A stretch of 64,000 bases of DNA from Tomocerus qinae (lineage: Eukaryota > Arthropoda > Collembola > Entomobryomorpha > Tomoceridae), in NCBI GenBank assembly GCA_020055645.1, contig CM034546.1, positions 134,313,875-134,377,874 on the forward strand. Reading direction: 5' to 3'. Within the stretch, counting starts at the first letter, position 1; each line of letters starts with the position of its first letter. A model generated the notes under the pieces. That model did not search any database. It saw only the letters and a program-made list of their open reading frames with translations, and had not been told where the DNA came from. Made by a program: the position numbers and the translations under genes. Of the stretch, positions 1 through 18,759 are shown one piece after another.

Positions 1-208
1 TAATTGGCTAAAGGATATGATAAACAATTAATTATTCATTTAAATATAGATTAAATATCGTACTCACAGATTCTAAGAACATTATTTTGTAATTCTCCTT
101 CTCCTTTGTTGGATCATAAAGCTATAATATGTTATGTGTTATGTCTCATACTCCGAGTAGTATTAAAATAAACGGTTACTTTTTTAATATTATTTGTTTC
201 ATTATTAA
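1..208 (+). other. 3' UTR of an upstream ABCC paralogue (gene body outside the window)
   Basis: This stretch aligns with the 3' UTR of the complete ABCC gene at about 10090-10300. Shared blocks include TAAATATAGATTAAAT, GGATCATAAAGCTA and CATACTCCGAGTAGTA, followed by a polyadenylation signal (AATAAA at 167-172, against 10257-10262). The downstream flank is also shared: the region after 1264 matches 10465-10600. I infer that a second ABCC gene lies immediately to the left, with its stop codon only some tens of bases before position 1. None of its coding sequence is visible here. Confidence 0.75.
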
Positions 209-236
209 CTAGCCGGTCACAGGACCTAGGCCCTGT
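209..236 (-). mobile_element. Helitron-type 3' terminus (hairpin plus CTAG)
   Basis: Read on the minus strand, an imperfect hairpin (stem ACAGG/CCTGT, 219-236) is followed by GACCGG and then CTAG (209-212) directly before a T. This is the 3' end structure of Helitrons, which insert between A and T and end in CTRR. The same end occurs at 53812-53839. The element body would run to the right, probably to somewhere before 480, where similarity to the ABCC downstream flank resumes. Its 5' TC end was not identified. Confidence 0.5.
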
Positions 237-678
237 TAAAAATAAAGCTAGTGTGTATTCTGGGGACGATGAGAAGAAAGTATTTCAGATGCATAGCTTT
301 ATCTAATTGAACTTTTCATGGTTTGATTTGGTGGGTCGGCGTCGGAGGTAGAGATTTTACATTACTAGGTGTAAGGACTTTTGTTTTAGAAAACTGTCCG
401 TATCTCCGGACAGGGAGGAGGTACTTGGCAAGTTTATTATCTTGTTTCATAATTTTAACAATGTAAATGACCAAAATTTAAATTTTCCCGCACATGAAAT
501 AATAGAAACCTTAAGCGAACCAAAAGCTGTAAATATTTGCATACAGAACGTATGAACTGCTTTGTTATGAAATATACGGACTTGTTCGGATTTACCACAT
601 TAACACACGATTATATAAACAAATATACCTACGGAATTTTTCACTGCGCAACTCGATCAACACGATTATATTATAGAG

Positions 679-1255
679 GGTGTTAGGCGAGGTGGCCCCA
701 TGCAAACTGGCCTGCCCGGACACCTGGCCCCATGGCAAGTGGTCTCCCATGCTTAGTCCGTCCCATGCTAAGTCCGTCGGCCCATGCTAAGTCCGTCGGC
801 TCCCATGCTAAGTCCGTCGGCTCCCATGCTAAGTCCGTCGGCCCATGCTAAGTCCGTCCCATGCTAAGTCCGTCCCATGCTAAGTCCGTCCAATGCTAAG
901 TCCCATGCTAATTCCTAACCTAACCTAACCTAAAATAACCTAACCTAACCTAACATAACCATTGGGACTTAGCATGGAACAGACTTAGCATGGGACGGAC
1001 TTAGCATGGGACGGACTAAGCATGGGCCGACGGACTTAGCATGGGACGGACTAAGCATGGGAGAGGGTCGTAGTATGTATGTGATGGCCCTTCTGACGGC
1101 CAGTACATTGATTGGGAAAGGAATTGAGGGAAGTTAACGAGCTCGGACTATACACGGAAGCTCCTCCCACTTGGTGCCAGCTATCCATAGGGCCACTTGC
1201 CATAGGGCCAGGTGTCCGGGGGGCCAGTTTCCATGGGGCCACCTCGCCGGACACG
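679..1255. mobile_element. Fold-back element with telomere-like core and 8-bp target-site duplication
   Basis: The element is flanked by an exact 8-bp direct repeat TTATAGAG (671-678 and 1256-1263). Its ends are inverted repeats of about 60 bp containing GGCGAGGTGGCCCCATG, with only a few mismatches. Inside the left arm are about ten short tandem copies of a CCCATGCTAAGTCCGT unit (about 745-910). Inverted copies follow at about 961-1060. The centre (913-960) is a run of CCTAA repeats. No transposase is encoded. The 8-bp duplication fits hAT- or P-type transposition. The surrounding DNA matches the ABCC downstream flank, so this is an insertion into a duplicated region. Confidence 0.85.
913..960. 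repeat. CCTAA (TTAGG) telomere-type microsatellite
   Basis: About eight CCTAA units with two one-base variants form the loop between the two arms of the fold-back element. TTAGG is the ancestral arthropod telomere repeat. This copy is interstitial and lies inside a transposon, so it is not evidence of a chromosome end. Confidence 0.85.
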
Positions 1256-1263
1256 TTATAGAG

Positions 1264-1897
1264 TGATGTATAGCAAACTGGTTACCACCCACTAACAACC
1301 AACTAACATACCGTACACGAGGGCCGAGTTCCCTTCCATAAGAATGATCTGATCATGCATAAACACTCAACACACATAAGTACAATAACAAACCGACGGA
1401 ATTGGTCACCGCCAAGGTGCATGTAGGTTCGTCACCTGTTATAAATCGGGTGTTGGTTGCTATACGCATCTTGGTCACCGCGCATTTCTAACTTTTACCA
1501 TCTATCTAATATCTATCTAATAGTAATTCACTATTCATGATATCGGTTCATTAAATCGTATTCCTTCGAATTCCATTTGAAAATCATAAAATTTTGTCAT
1601 CAAAATCTGCAATTTTATTGGCTGGTGACAAAACGTTTTCACCAATTAATATGAGTTTTGACTCGCACTTTAGAGGAGATTTTTGAGATGGATAAAGCCT
1701 CATGATGAAAATTGGAACTGAAATTTGTATTCGACACTCTCATTTTGACGACAAATTTCGTGCAAACGACGTACAGACCAGGGCCAAATTCGCAGGAAAA
1801 GGATCGAATTAGCAGAAATAAAAATATTTCGCAATGGGTCGATTTGTGCTTGTATTTGAATGTCACTAATAGTAATGACTAGACGCTTAGAACTCTA
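1264..1897. other. Non-coding stretch, duplicated ABCC downstream flank then unique DNA
   Basis: Positions 1264-1400 match 10465-10600 downstream of the complete ABCC gene (shared GGCCGAGTTCCCT and CCATAAG blocks). The rest is unique AT-rich DNA. I see no gene; short open frames here lack domain or splice support. Confidence 0.6.
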
Positions 1898-2070
1898 CAG
1901 TCCGGCTATAAAGGTATGGCAATCGATATGATTTTCGCGCAAATTTTGTATTTACTTTTCCGTGTAACTTACTATAGTTACTAAGCCTGAATAAAGTACA
2001 ATACTGAAAAGATACACCGCAAATTTTGGGGGAATATGAAATCGATTGCCATACCTTTATAGCCTGACTG
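1898..2070. mobile_element. Mariner-like MITE with TA duplication
   Basis: This is a 173-bp element with inverted ends of about 30 bases. The left end starts CAGTCCGGCTATAAAGG and the right end is its complement with few changes. TA lies on both sides (1896-1897 and 2071-2072). It has no coding capacity. TA duplication is the hallmark of Tc1/mariner transposition. Confidence 0.8.
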
Positions 2071-2072
2071 TA

Positions 2073-2675
2073 TTGAATTTTAAAAGATTTGTGCGTCAAT
2101 ATTTTGATTTAATTTCGAAACATTTATATCCCAGAGTGTATAGTTCATTATTATATGTAACATGCCTCGCGATTGCGCATTTAGCTTTCCCTACCAGACA
2201 TACATAGAAACATAATAGATAGATACATAGATTGGTTGGTAATTATCTGTTGTTATTATATATTGGAATGAGATTTTAAGTCGCAACAATATTTTGAGCA
2301 TTACTAAAACGCTAATCAGGATCTGAAGGAAGAAGTCTTTAACGACAAAAGGTTTAGATAAAGATTTGTGTTATGCATTGAATTCTAAATAGATAGATTG
2401 AATGTGAAACCTACGCGTACTTATTTACATATATTCGTTGAATATTATCATTTTGTTTTAAGCAATTAAGTTCAGATAAAGTACAAAACCATTACGTCAT
2501 TACTCCTCTATTTTTCAAATGGAAAATTTAACGAGATAAAAAATATATCCTCCATTAAATGCTGCATGCTGTGAAGACCTCCATTCTTTTATTCATTAAC
2601 AACTAATTAAACTAAATTTCATTGCTTTTTACTTTTCAAAAGTTGCTGCTGTGTTCCAATTACAATAGAGAGGAC
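2073..2675 (+). promoter_or_regulatory. Upstream region of the ABCC gene
   Basis: About 600 bp of AT-rich DNA separates the MITE from the ABCC start codon at 2676. It must contain the promoter and 5' UTR if the first coding exon is also the first exon. I recognise no convincing TATA box or initiator and mark it only as the place where the promoter is expected. Confidence 0.3.
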
Positions 2676-10080
<7,405 letters not shown>

Positions 10081-10620
10081 TAGTAGTCAGTAATGGACTG
10101 AAGGATTTTTAAACAATTATTCAGATTATTCTTTTAAATATAGATTAAATGTTGGGCTCGTGGGTTCTAAGAGCTTTAATATATTATTTTGTAATCTTCC
10201 TTGCTTGGATCATAAAGCTAAATGCTATCATTGTTATCTCTCATACTCCGAGTAGTAATAAAATAAACGTTCACTTCTATGATATTATTTGCCATCTTCC
10301 TATTATATAATCGTAGATTGAGAAAAATTTTCCTGCCTATATATAAATTATGGTTGGTAGGGATAATTTGAATTTTCCCGCGTTGATTCAAGGGGTAATT
10401 ATTAATTACTATATTACCTTTCGAAATCTAGTCGCGTATGGGGGGAGCTACTAGTTATTAATGTGTAACAAACTGATTACTAACCAGACTAACCATTAAC
10501 AGCAAACAAACATACCAATGGTATGATAGCCTTGTGTATGGTATGATACCATACACAAGGCCCGAGTTCCCTGCCATAAGGATTGTGACCATGCATGAGC
10601 AGTATAAAATATATAGAAGT
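10081..10620 (+). other. ABCC 3' UTR and duplicated downstream flank
   Basis: After the stop codon, a polyadenylation signal AATAAA lies at 10257-10262. This region is the counterpart of window positions 1-208 and 1264-1400, showing that the duplication includes the 3' flank. The palindromic stretch CTTGTGTATGG...CCATACACAAG at about 10530-10560 is local to this copy. Confidence 0.7.
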
Positions 10621-11380
10621 ATATAGAATTGCATCTTATAAGATATGCATGCATGAGGACAGGTTTTGAGAAAAATCATTAAATTTCAGATCTGTATATT
10701 CTAAATCATAATGGACTATTCCAATATGCAAGAAACGCAGGGCTCCACTTTTTGCTTATAAGTATAGAAATGGCAAACTGCAGCGCTTCGGCAAAAATGC
10801 GTAAAAGTTGCAGACACTCATTCATAAAGAATGACAGATCATAATATTCGCCTTCCCAACGTATGATACAATCTGATACGATCTTATGTAATAGTTAACA
10901 AGATCACTCGACTGGACTATTCTTATTATGCTTCGATGTCCCACCCACCATCAACCCGTCCATTTTTATGGCTGTAGGTCTAGGTCCCTATTCCCTATTT
11001 ATTCCAATACTACTCACCTAATTCTACTTGATTTACTCGCTGTACTTACCACTGTTGATGTAATTGAAGTTGTTTTCTCTTCTCTGTGTTTTCGACGTAC
11101 GTTAAACAGTCTCTACCGCTCGGATAACGTAATAATTTCAAATTTCAAGCAATTCATCAATACTATTCAAGTAAGTAACAATTCTAATATTCATTTTTAA
11201 ATGTAATAATGAATACTTAAAAGTAATACTACTCTTAATTTTATGAAATTTAAGACATTGAACCACTCTGTTATAGTACTTTACAAATTTACAACTAATA
11301 AACTCATTAATGAATTACTAATAGTAGGCCAAAATTACAGCTTTAAATAGTATTGGAGCTTAATTATCTGTATAGTTGAT
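10621..11380. other. Intergenic DNA, nothing recognised
   Basis: AT-rich DNA between the ABCC flank and a hAT-like MITE. An open frame at 10928-11200 on the plus strand shows no known domain, no signal sequence and no splice context that I trust. Confidence 0.5.
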
Positions 11381-11571
11381 CAAGTACGTATCCAGTAATT
11401 TGACCTAAGGGGGGCACCAAAATATATTGATAAATTTAAGGCATATTCGCCCGAAGCACGAAAATTTTTTGCTTTGTTTTAAACCTATTTAGACAAAAAA
11501 ATTGCCTTTTTCTGGATAGTTAGGGAGGCCGGGCCCCCTGACCCCCCGCCCCCCCTCTGGATACGTGCTTG
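11381..11571. mobile_element. hAT-like MITE, family CAAGYACGTATCCAG
   Basis: A 191-bp element with terminal inverted repeats CAAGTACGTATCCAG / CTGGATACGTGCTTG. It is flanked by an exact 8-bp duplication TAGTTGAT (11373-11380 and 11572-11579). The interior is G/C homopolymer-rich near the ends (GGGGGGCACC, GGCCGGGCCCCC). A second member of the family is at 52973-53154. Confidence 0.88.
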
Positions 11572-11867
11572 TAGTTGATAGTGATATGATAACTGCATGA
11601 TAAGTCGATTTTCTATATAGCTAAATTGGCTAAATTACAGCAGGGAGAAATGAAAATAAATGAAATAGAAAGAGGGTGAGAAAAGACTTTTCTTTTCCTA
11701 GTGGTAGCGGCAAAAGTGCCAATTTGAATGGAAAAGGAGATACGAATTCTGGACAACTCAGTCAGAGAACAACAAACACTGAACACGTTGGAAAACTGTT
11801 TAAAGAACAAAATAGATAAATAAATCCAGTGATAATTATTCTTGTTAATGTTATTTGAATTTTGAAG

Positions 11868-14800
11868 ATGGATAAACACAAACAGGCGAATGGTCATTCT
11901 ACTCCGGATAACATGGATGAACTATCCGACGAAAAGTGGGCAGATTTCGAGAAAGAAGTTCACAAATATTGCGGAGACCACTGGATAAATCGGTATATTT
12001 TCGTGTTATAAGAGCAGTCAGCAGAATAGATGATACTGATAGAGTTGTTGAATGCTATGTCATATGTCACAAACTAATGAAAACATTCTAATTTTAGGAA
12101 AACAAGCGGGGAAGAAGCACCCACAACTCAAACGAACAACAATAGTGCAAAATCAAAAGGTGACACTTGGGACTTCCCCCTATCCTTGATGAATAATGCT
12201 TATATTTTCAAGAATGTGCTAATTCAAGATAAAGAATTTCATCGGCAGCTGAATGCTGAAGATCCGTTTGAGATATGTTCTCATAAAGTTCAAGAGTCAA
12301 CCTGTTCGTGTGGATATGTCGAAAAAATCAAGAAATGCACAAAATGTCAAAAAATGTTTTGTTGGAAATGTCACCCTGATTCGTAAGAAAATTTTTCTCA
12401 ATAGTTAAATACCATTAAACACTAAAACTTTCGATGTCTAATGTTTTGACGTATATGTAATTAAAACATAATCTTCCTTTACATTTTTGAAAATATTAAT
12501 TCTGATTGAATCTGATGAATTGGATCGTATATAATTAGCGACAAAAGACATAGAATATTATATTGGGGTTTCATTATCGGAGGTGGTAGTTTTCCCGACT
12601 TAGAAAACATATTCGGAGGACACAGCTTTCATGATTTAGCTAATAATCTACTTACTGTTACCCAAAATTTCATATCCTCGGCAGATTGCAGTGTATTATC
12701 CGTATTATTTTATAACGTATTATATTCATCTTTTACTTCCAGAGGTTCTTCAACTTTGCCCCAAGAGAATCAAAAACAAAAACCTCAACAGAAAGGTGGT
12801 AAACAATCAATGCCTACAAGTGGACTGTCAAACCAACAAAAAATTGGATCTGATGTTCCTATTGGTGGAGCATTTCCTCATCCACAGGGCTATTCACAAC
12901 CACCGGGTGGATCTTTCAACAATTCTCACGGGATTTACATTGCTGCTCCAGTTCGAATTCCCAGAGATCCGTACAGTGCTCAAAATCAAATGGGCCAAAG
13001 TCAACTTGGTTATTACCCAAGTCTAAATCCGATGCATGCAAATATGTTTCAAGGACAAATGCCTCAGATCAATCAGCAGGTGAACGCTGGCCCTAAGCCA
13101 AAGGAGGCTCCATTTAAACACTCTGCATCTCCAATCATTCCAGTTGCAGTTGCTCCCATTGCAATGCAAACCAATGCTCATAAAAATAGAAATTACAAAG
13201 AAAATAATCCTAGAACAAAAGATTCAACTCCTTTTCAAAATAGAGTAGCTCAAAACTTTCCAGATCCTGCTCAATTTGGACCGTGGGTAATCCAAACAGC
13301 CACGGGAAGCAACATCCAGAGAAACGACGTTGGAGGAGTTCATCAATCAAAGCACCTGTACTACCAGAAACCTAATCAAGACAGAAGTTCGGAAGAAATG
13401 GCCAGAAAGGCATTTGTCACAGAAAAACCTGGAGGCAAAGAACGTTTTATTGGGAAGGATTTACAATACTCTCAAAGAAATTCGATGATGTCTCCCAGAA
13501 AAATTGACGATATCTTAAACCGGGTGGAAAATAAAGGCCAGATGCAAAATAGAGCTGACAATAATGAAATCTTGCAAGGATTTGCCAGAATGGATTTATC
13601 TGAAGTGGATAACAAACAATCCAAAAATATTTCTATAGTAGAGAGTGCAGTTTCTTATAACACTTCTCCACTAAAGAGTTGCGACACATTAATAAACCTA
13701 TCTAGTGAACCAAATTCTCCGGAGGAGAGGGAAAATTCATTGCAGATCAATTCTGACATTTTGTCCCTTCTCCAAGATGCTATGGGAAATTTCGATGACA
13801 GCTCAGAGCCCAATAATGTTACTGAAATTAATAAGACCGTGGATGAATTTGAAGATGATGTGCAACATGTTGAGTCATCCTCATCCTGGAGCGACGAGAT
13901 GGAGAAACAGGACTCAAATGAAAATGCAAAGAAAAGTGATAAGGAATCGTCGTTTGACATCGACTCAGAACCATTGGTCAACCCTTTCAAGGCTGCAGCA
14001 GAAGTCAAAAAGACTACAACAGAAGACAAGAAGAGCCCGATTATTCCTCAAATCCCCTTGAAATTTGGAATAGGGAATCGTAAGCCATTCTCCTTAGTAA
14101 AGAAGCCCGTCATCGAGCGTCAGAAATTCCCAACTCTCGGGGATTTAAAACGGGGACCGAATGTCACTAGCCTGATGACGAATAAAGAGTCAGTCTTCAT
14201 TACTCACTTTTATTCGTTTAACAAAGTGCACATCATAAGTGCCGATGCCTTCCATCATGATTTCCCTCTGTTGAAAGAAGATATTTTTGAAGCTGTCTCA
14301 GCTGGAGAAGGAGGTAACATTCTCCAAATAATTTTAATTATAACAATTATTATGAACTCGTTTTAAGTTAAAACACACTTGCTATAGTGCATTAACACTC
14401 AAGTATTTTAAATCGTTTCAAGCGTAGTTGTAACATTTTATCAAAAGTTTAATAATCAAAATTGTAATTAAATAGAAAATGATTTAAAGTAGAATTATGT
14501 GGATAATATTTTTTTTAAAGATTAACATTAAAAAATTATTGTATGACAATTTAGCAGTTATGCAATTCTGATTTTAATAAAGTTCCTAGGGACAATGTTA
14601 TAGTTATATCTAACTACATTTTAAATTCCAGCACAACTGACGTTTTTCTTAATTTTCAAACCTTTTAAAGTACCGTTATGTTTTTATGTTTTGATACAAA
14701 TTGAGTTTTAACACGCAATATAAATATGTAGACAATTTAAATTACTAACTGGACATTTTATGTTTTCGAATTTGTCATGTTTTGATTAATTATTGTTACA

Positions 14801-16476
14801 GGAAAGTCTTTTGAATATCTCCCTGAAGTCGGAACTGTGTTATTAGCACCCCTAAATGGTCAATACAATCGTGCTGTGGTGGAAGAGATCTGCTTTGATA
14901 CATTTGTTGTCGTCCGTTTTATTGACATCGGCTCCACGACTAGGCTGCGTCTTGGGTCCGTCTACCAAATCTCAAAGGAAATTCTTGACGTCAGTATTAT
15001 TTTCTTGTTTTATTATTTTAATAGTAAGGCTGATAATTTGTGTTATATAGTTATATTAGAAAGTGAACCCATATAATTTTTTATTTAGGTGCCTATTTTA
15101 GGCGCGGAAGTATACCTTAAAGATGTAACAGAACACGAAATGGATATGATTCTCTTATCAGATTTTAACAAATTTGTCAATAAGTGGCCTATTAACCGAC
15201 CGTGTGTTGTAAAATTTGTGGTAAGCCTAATATAGTGAAATTAGTGACATGAAAAATGATTTTGGGAATTAAACTATCAGCTCTAGAATTATTTTCATTC
15301 CACTAATATATTCAACCTTATTGACGATAACAGGAGAAAGTCAATGGAGAGGACTATGTCAAATTGGATTTCAGTCTGAATGGTGTCACCAATTCTGTGT
15401 CTGGCAAAATTATTGGTCTAGGAAAATGGGAATGGCAACGCAGGTGGGAAACTACGCCAGGCATTACAGAAAGGGAACTTTGCAGCGGTAATCACAGTAA
15501 TATTTTTTGAAGCTATCATTTCAATGGGGGCAATAATTTGACTACTTTGAACAGAATCTCATTGGAAAGTCAATTGCTTTGAAAATCAATTAAGAAGGTT
15601 GGAGGTGGGAGTGAAGACGAAGGGAAGAGTAGCGACAAGTACGCCTGATAGTGCAGAAATTGCATTCCTTCTGAATGTGGAAGGCGAATATTATTACAGA
15701 GACAAGCAAGTTTTCCAAAAGCAATTAGAGAAGTACGTACATGTCGTTAACGGAGACTCAAAATTCTTTCCTGCTCTGAACGAGTATCTTTTTGTCAAAA
15801 TAGGTAATGAATCAGTGGTTTATAATTACTTAGTTACACGCAAGCAGTTTAATTAGTAATTGAATATTGATTTTTAGAATATTTATTCCGTTTTAAATTC
15901 AAATGGAATTTGTTTATGATGGATTTTGTATTTTTACTTAATCAGAGCCAAACGAAGACGAAGATCTTCAAAATTTGAGAGGAATTGGGAAATGGAGCCG
16001 CTGTGTGCGCAGTGACTCTGTACTAATCAACTTGGACGAATGTGAATGTTATCCTGTGTCCATGGATTACAGGAATATTGTCAAAGTTAGGAAATATTGT
16101 CCGGACTTTTCAAAAATTCCATTATTCATGACTAATTGTCGTATAAAAGGTAAGAATTTCTATTTATTATGCTACATTTACATCATTTATATCTGTACTA
16201 AAAATTCCGGATGTATGAAATTTTCTGCCGTAAAGCTCTACTTTGTATTTTATTATGGCTCTAGAAATCTGTTAACCCCTTATTCAATTCTGTCATAGTA
16301 TTTTTTAACGTTGTTTTTTTATTGCCTTCTTTTCTGCAGATTGTCTTCCATTTGATGAGAAAACGCAATCAATTTTTAACAATTTGGCCCAACCGGGCAA
16401 TGTTTTAACATTCTGCGCATTGGATCCCACAGGATTTAATGTCCATTGCGAAGAATACGAGAGGTTATGTGACTAA
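11868..16476 (+). CDS. Tudor-domain protein with Cys-rich N-terminus, 9 exons
   Basis: Exons: 11868-11992, 12098-12382, 12743-14313, 14802-14989, 15089-15220, 15334-15487, 15555-15803, 15946-16149, 16340-16476; total 3045 nt, 1014 aa, frame intact. Residues about 99-133 form a Cys cluster (CSH...CSCG...CTKC...CWKCH) that could bind zinc. The region 137-600 is low-complexity and Gln/Asn/Ser-rich. A first extended Tudor domain spans about 620-770 (LPEVGTVLLAPLNGQYNRA, FVVVRFIDIGSTTRL). A second lies around 830-1000 (GKWSRCVR, VLINLDECECYPV, followed by IPLF). Tudor domains bind methylarginine or methyllysine, and multi-Tudor proteins of this build commonly act in germline piRNA granules; that role is inferred from the family. 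I cannot assign a specific orthologue. AATAAA overlaps the stop codon (16475-16480). Exons 6-8 are partly duplicated at 20408-21056. Confidence 0.88.
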
Positions 16477-17509
16477 TAAATTTTTATCCTTTCAGACTCA
16501 TTCTTTTGAAGTAATAGCTAAGAAAAAAGAAGAATCTTCAGAATGTTGACTCCATTAATGACAGCAGTTATTGCGAAAGCAATAATTAATTTTATTTACG
16601 AACAAATTTTTATGCATGCACTATAAAATATTTTACTCAAATATAAAAACTGTATATCACCGTTGTGGCCCATGGTGAAAACAGGGCTAAATATTTTAAC
16701 TTGCCTTTAATTCGTATTCTTGGCGAATCAATGTATGATAGAGTGTTAAGATTGTTTTACAAGATAAGCAAGATATAACTTAATATTTTTTCCATTTAAC
16801 TACTTTCTCTAATTGTTAGATATATTTGTATAAATATATACATCCTCTTCTGTAGGAATATAAACCATATTATGAATATTTGTATTTTGCCGATATATTC
16901 TTCATAGTTAATCTTACAATAAAACTAAGTTTTCTGAAGTTATATGAAACGAAAAGTATTTTCGTATTTTCATTTTTCATGCCATGACATCTATGTTGTA
17001 GTAATAAATATTTTAAAATTTAATAGTAGTGAATTTATCTATACTTAATCATGATGAGCTTTATTCCTCGAAGCACTATATTCAAGTACGTAATTAATAA
17101 CCATTACCAATTATATATTTTAATACAATGGTTGTAAATGATGAAATATTGTATTTAATAAATATAATAATTATGGTTGTATAATTCTCTAAATTAAGAC
17201 CTATCATACTTAATTAATTACCCTTGAATAAGAATCCTCCTTGTCAGATAAATACAACAATATCAGACGCTACCTTTGCTACAATAGATTCATTGGTCAG
17301 GCAGAATGTAGGAGAGCAAAATGCGAGCTTAAACTCGTATTACATTATACATATCATTCATTAACTGCAGAATTTAAGATATGCATTGCAGTGGACATTT
17401 TAAAAATCGACTGTTAATTAATACGTACAATTCAATTGTAAGTACTGCAATTTTTAGTAGTTAGATAACTAACAATTTTCGTAATGACAGAGATAAAAGC
17501 ATTCGTTAA

Positions 17510-17992
17510 GGCTGCCTCAGTTTACATGCGTTTCCAATTTCTGGGGTAATTTCAAAAGAAAAAAAGTTTTCAGTCCTCGATTCTTGACATACGTACTGAG
17601 CGCGTTCGTACTTTAAAATTTTCAATATTGAAAGCAGGGAAATTGACCAAAGTTTTGGTTATGTAGTGGAAGTTTAAACATCTCACATTGCAAAGATCAG
17701 ATTTTAAAATAGTTAACGATAGAAATTTCCAAAAAGAAGCCTTACACGCCTCATCTTTTTTTGAGATCAAAGTTTCTATGTACTTCCTACCCACGGGTGG
17801 ATTTTGGAAATTCTGTTATTCAAATTTTAAATTAAATGAGAAGAGTCAATGAGCTAAAATCTTTGACGCCGTAATAAAATAGACAGGGTAAAAAATAATA
17901 TTCGCATGTAGATATTCTACTCATTCTATCCACTACTTTTGCTAGTAGACCAGGTTTCATCTTTTTGTGGATAATTGGTGGTTGAGGCAGCC
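17510..17992. mobile_element. piggyBac-like MITE with TTAA duplication
   Basis: Inverted ends GGCTGCCTCA / TGAGGCAGCC are flanked by TTAA on both sides (17506-17509 and 17993-17996), the target duplication of piggyBac elements. The element is 483 bp without a recognisable transposase. A related left end is at about 24097 in block C, while block B at about 21610-21630 reads through the corresponding site without the insert. Confidence 0.7.
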
Positions 17993-18364
17993 TTAACAAA
18001 TTAATGAAATTAAAACCTGAAAAATTCCTTTGTTGTTTTACAATTAAAATATTAAGACTTATAGAATTAAAATCCATATTAACGAAAGGAAAATAGAAAA
18101 AAGAGAGAGATAATAATACAAAAAATACAATGCACGTCCATTCAGAGTAGTAAAAAATCCAAAGACATTCTTGATTTATACCCCTCAAAAGTTCCAAACA
18201 ACAGTGCACGAATTCTGAAAAGCATTATTAAAGACATGTAAAGTGAAGTAAATAACAGTAAAGAAATAAAAATACAACGCAACATAAATCATTCATTCAG
18301 TCAACCCACAGATGAGACTATTGCATACTATCTTCAAAATTGGGGGAAAAATAAATTAACTCAC

Positions 18365-18759
18365 TCAATCTTTGTCGTAATATGCATTACTTGTATTGGA
18401 CTCCGGTGAGGGGCCAATCACTATTTTATTTCTTGCAAAATTGTTAATCCGACTGTCGAATCTGTCAATCATTCTCGTATATGCTGCTGTTATTCTTGCC
18501 ATTTGTTCGGCGTGATTTCTTTCATTTGCTGCGCTTTTTTCTGCGTGTTTTCTTTCATTTGCTGCGATTTGCTCGGCATGTTTTCTTTCATTTGCTGCGA
18601 TTTGCTCGGCATGTTTTCTTTTATTTGCTGCGATTTGTTCGGCGTGTATTCTTTTATTTTCTGCAATTTGTTCGGCTTGGGCTGAAATTTGTTTTTCGTA
18701 AATTTCCTTAATGGTTGAAACCATGAATTGAAGAGCTTCGTGGTCGAACTTCATTTCTC
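18365..18759 (-). pseudogene. HAEQI coiled-coil family, copy A (5' exons missing)
   Basis: This exon is the counterpart of exon 3 of copies B and C and encodes from MKFDHEALQFMV onward. After a conserved IYEKQIS motif there are about six 11-residue repeats of the form HAEQIAANERK, then DRFDSRINNF and a PSPESN tail ending in YYDKD. Charged and hydrophobic positions recur every 11 residues, as expected of a hendecad coiled coil. The acceptor AG precedes position 18759 and the phase is the same as in the paralogues. However, the flank that should hold exons 1 and 2 is deleted compared with block C (a jump near 18901). The copy is either a 5'-truncated pseudogene or starts at the internal ATG at 18754 (129 aa). 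No function is known to me. Confidence 0.6.

Noticed and set aside
913..960. TTAGG array as evidence of a chromosome end
   Set aside because: It is short, interstitial and enclosed by transposon arms with a target-site duplication.
745..1060. Short regularly repeated units that could suggest a CRISPR array
   Set aside because: The units are contiguous or irregular with no unique spacers, are inverted across the centre, and sit inside a fold-back transposon in animal DNA.
10928..11200. 90-codon plus-strand frame between ABCC and Tudor genes
   Set aside because: No domain, no signal, no paralogue and no convincing splice partner.
13655..14029. Minus-strand Ser-rich frame within the Tudor gene
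   Set aside because: Antisense shadow of a well-supported exon.
18481..18711. Plus-strand Phe/Leu/Arg-rich open frames over the coiled-coil gene
   Set aside because: They are the complement of the 33-bp repeats of the minus-strand exon and inherit their openness from it.
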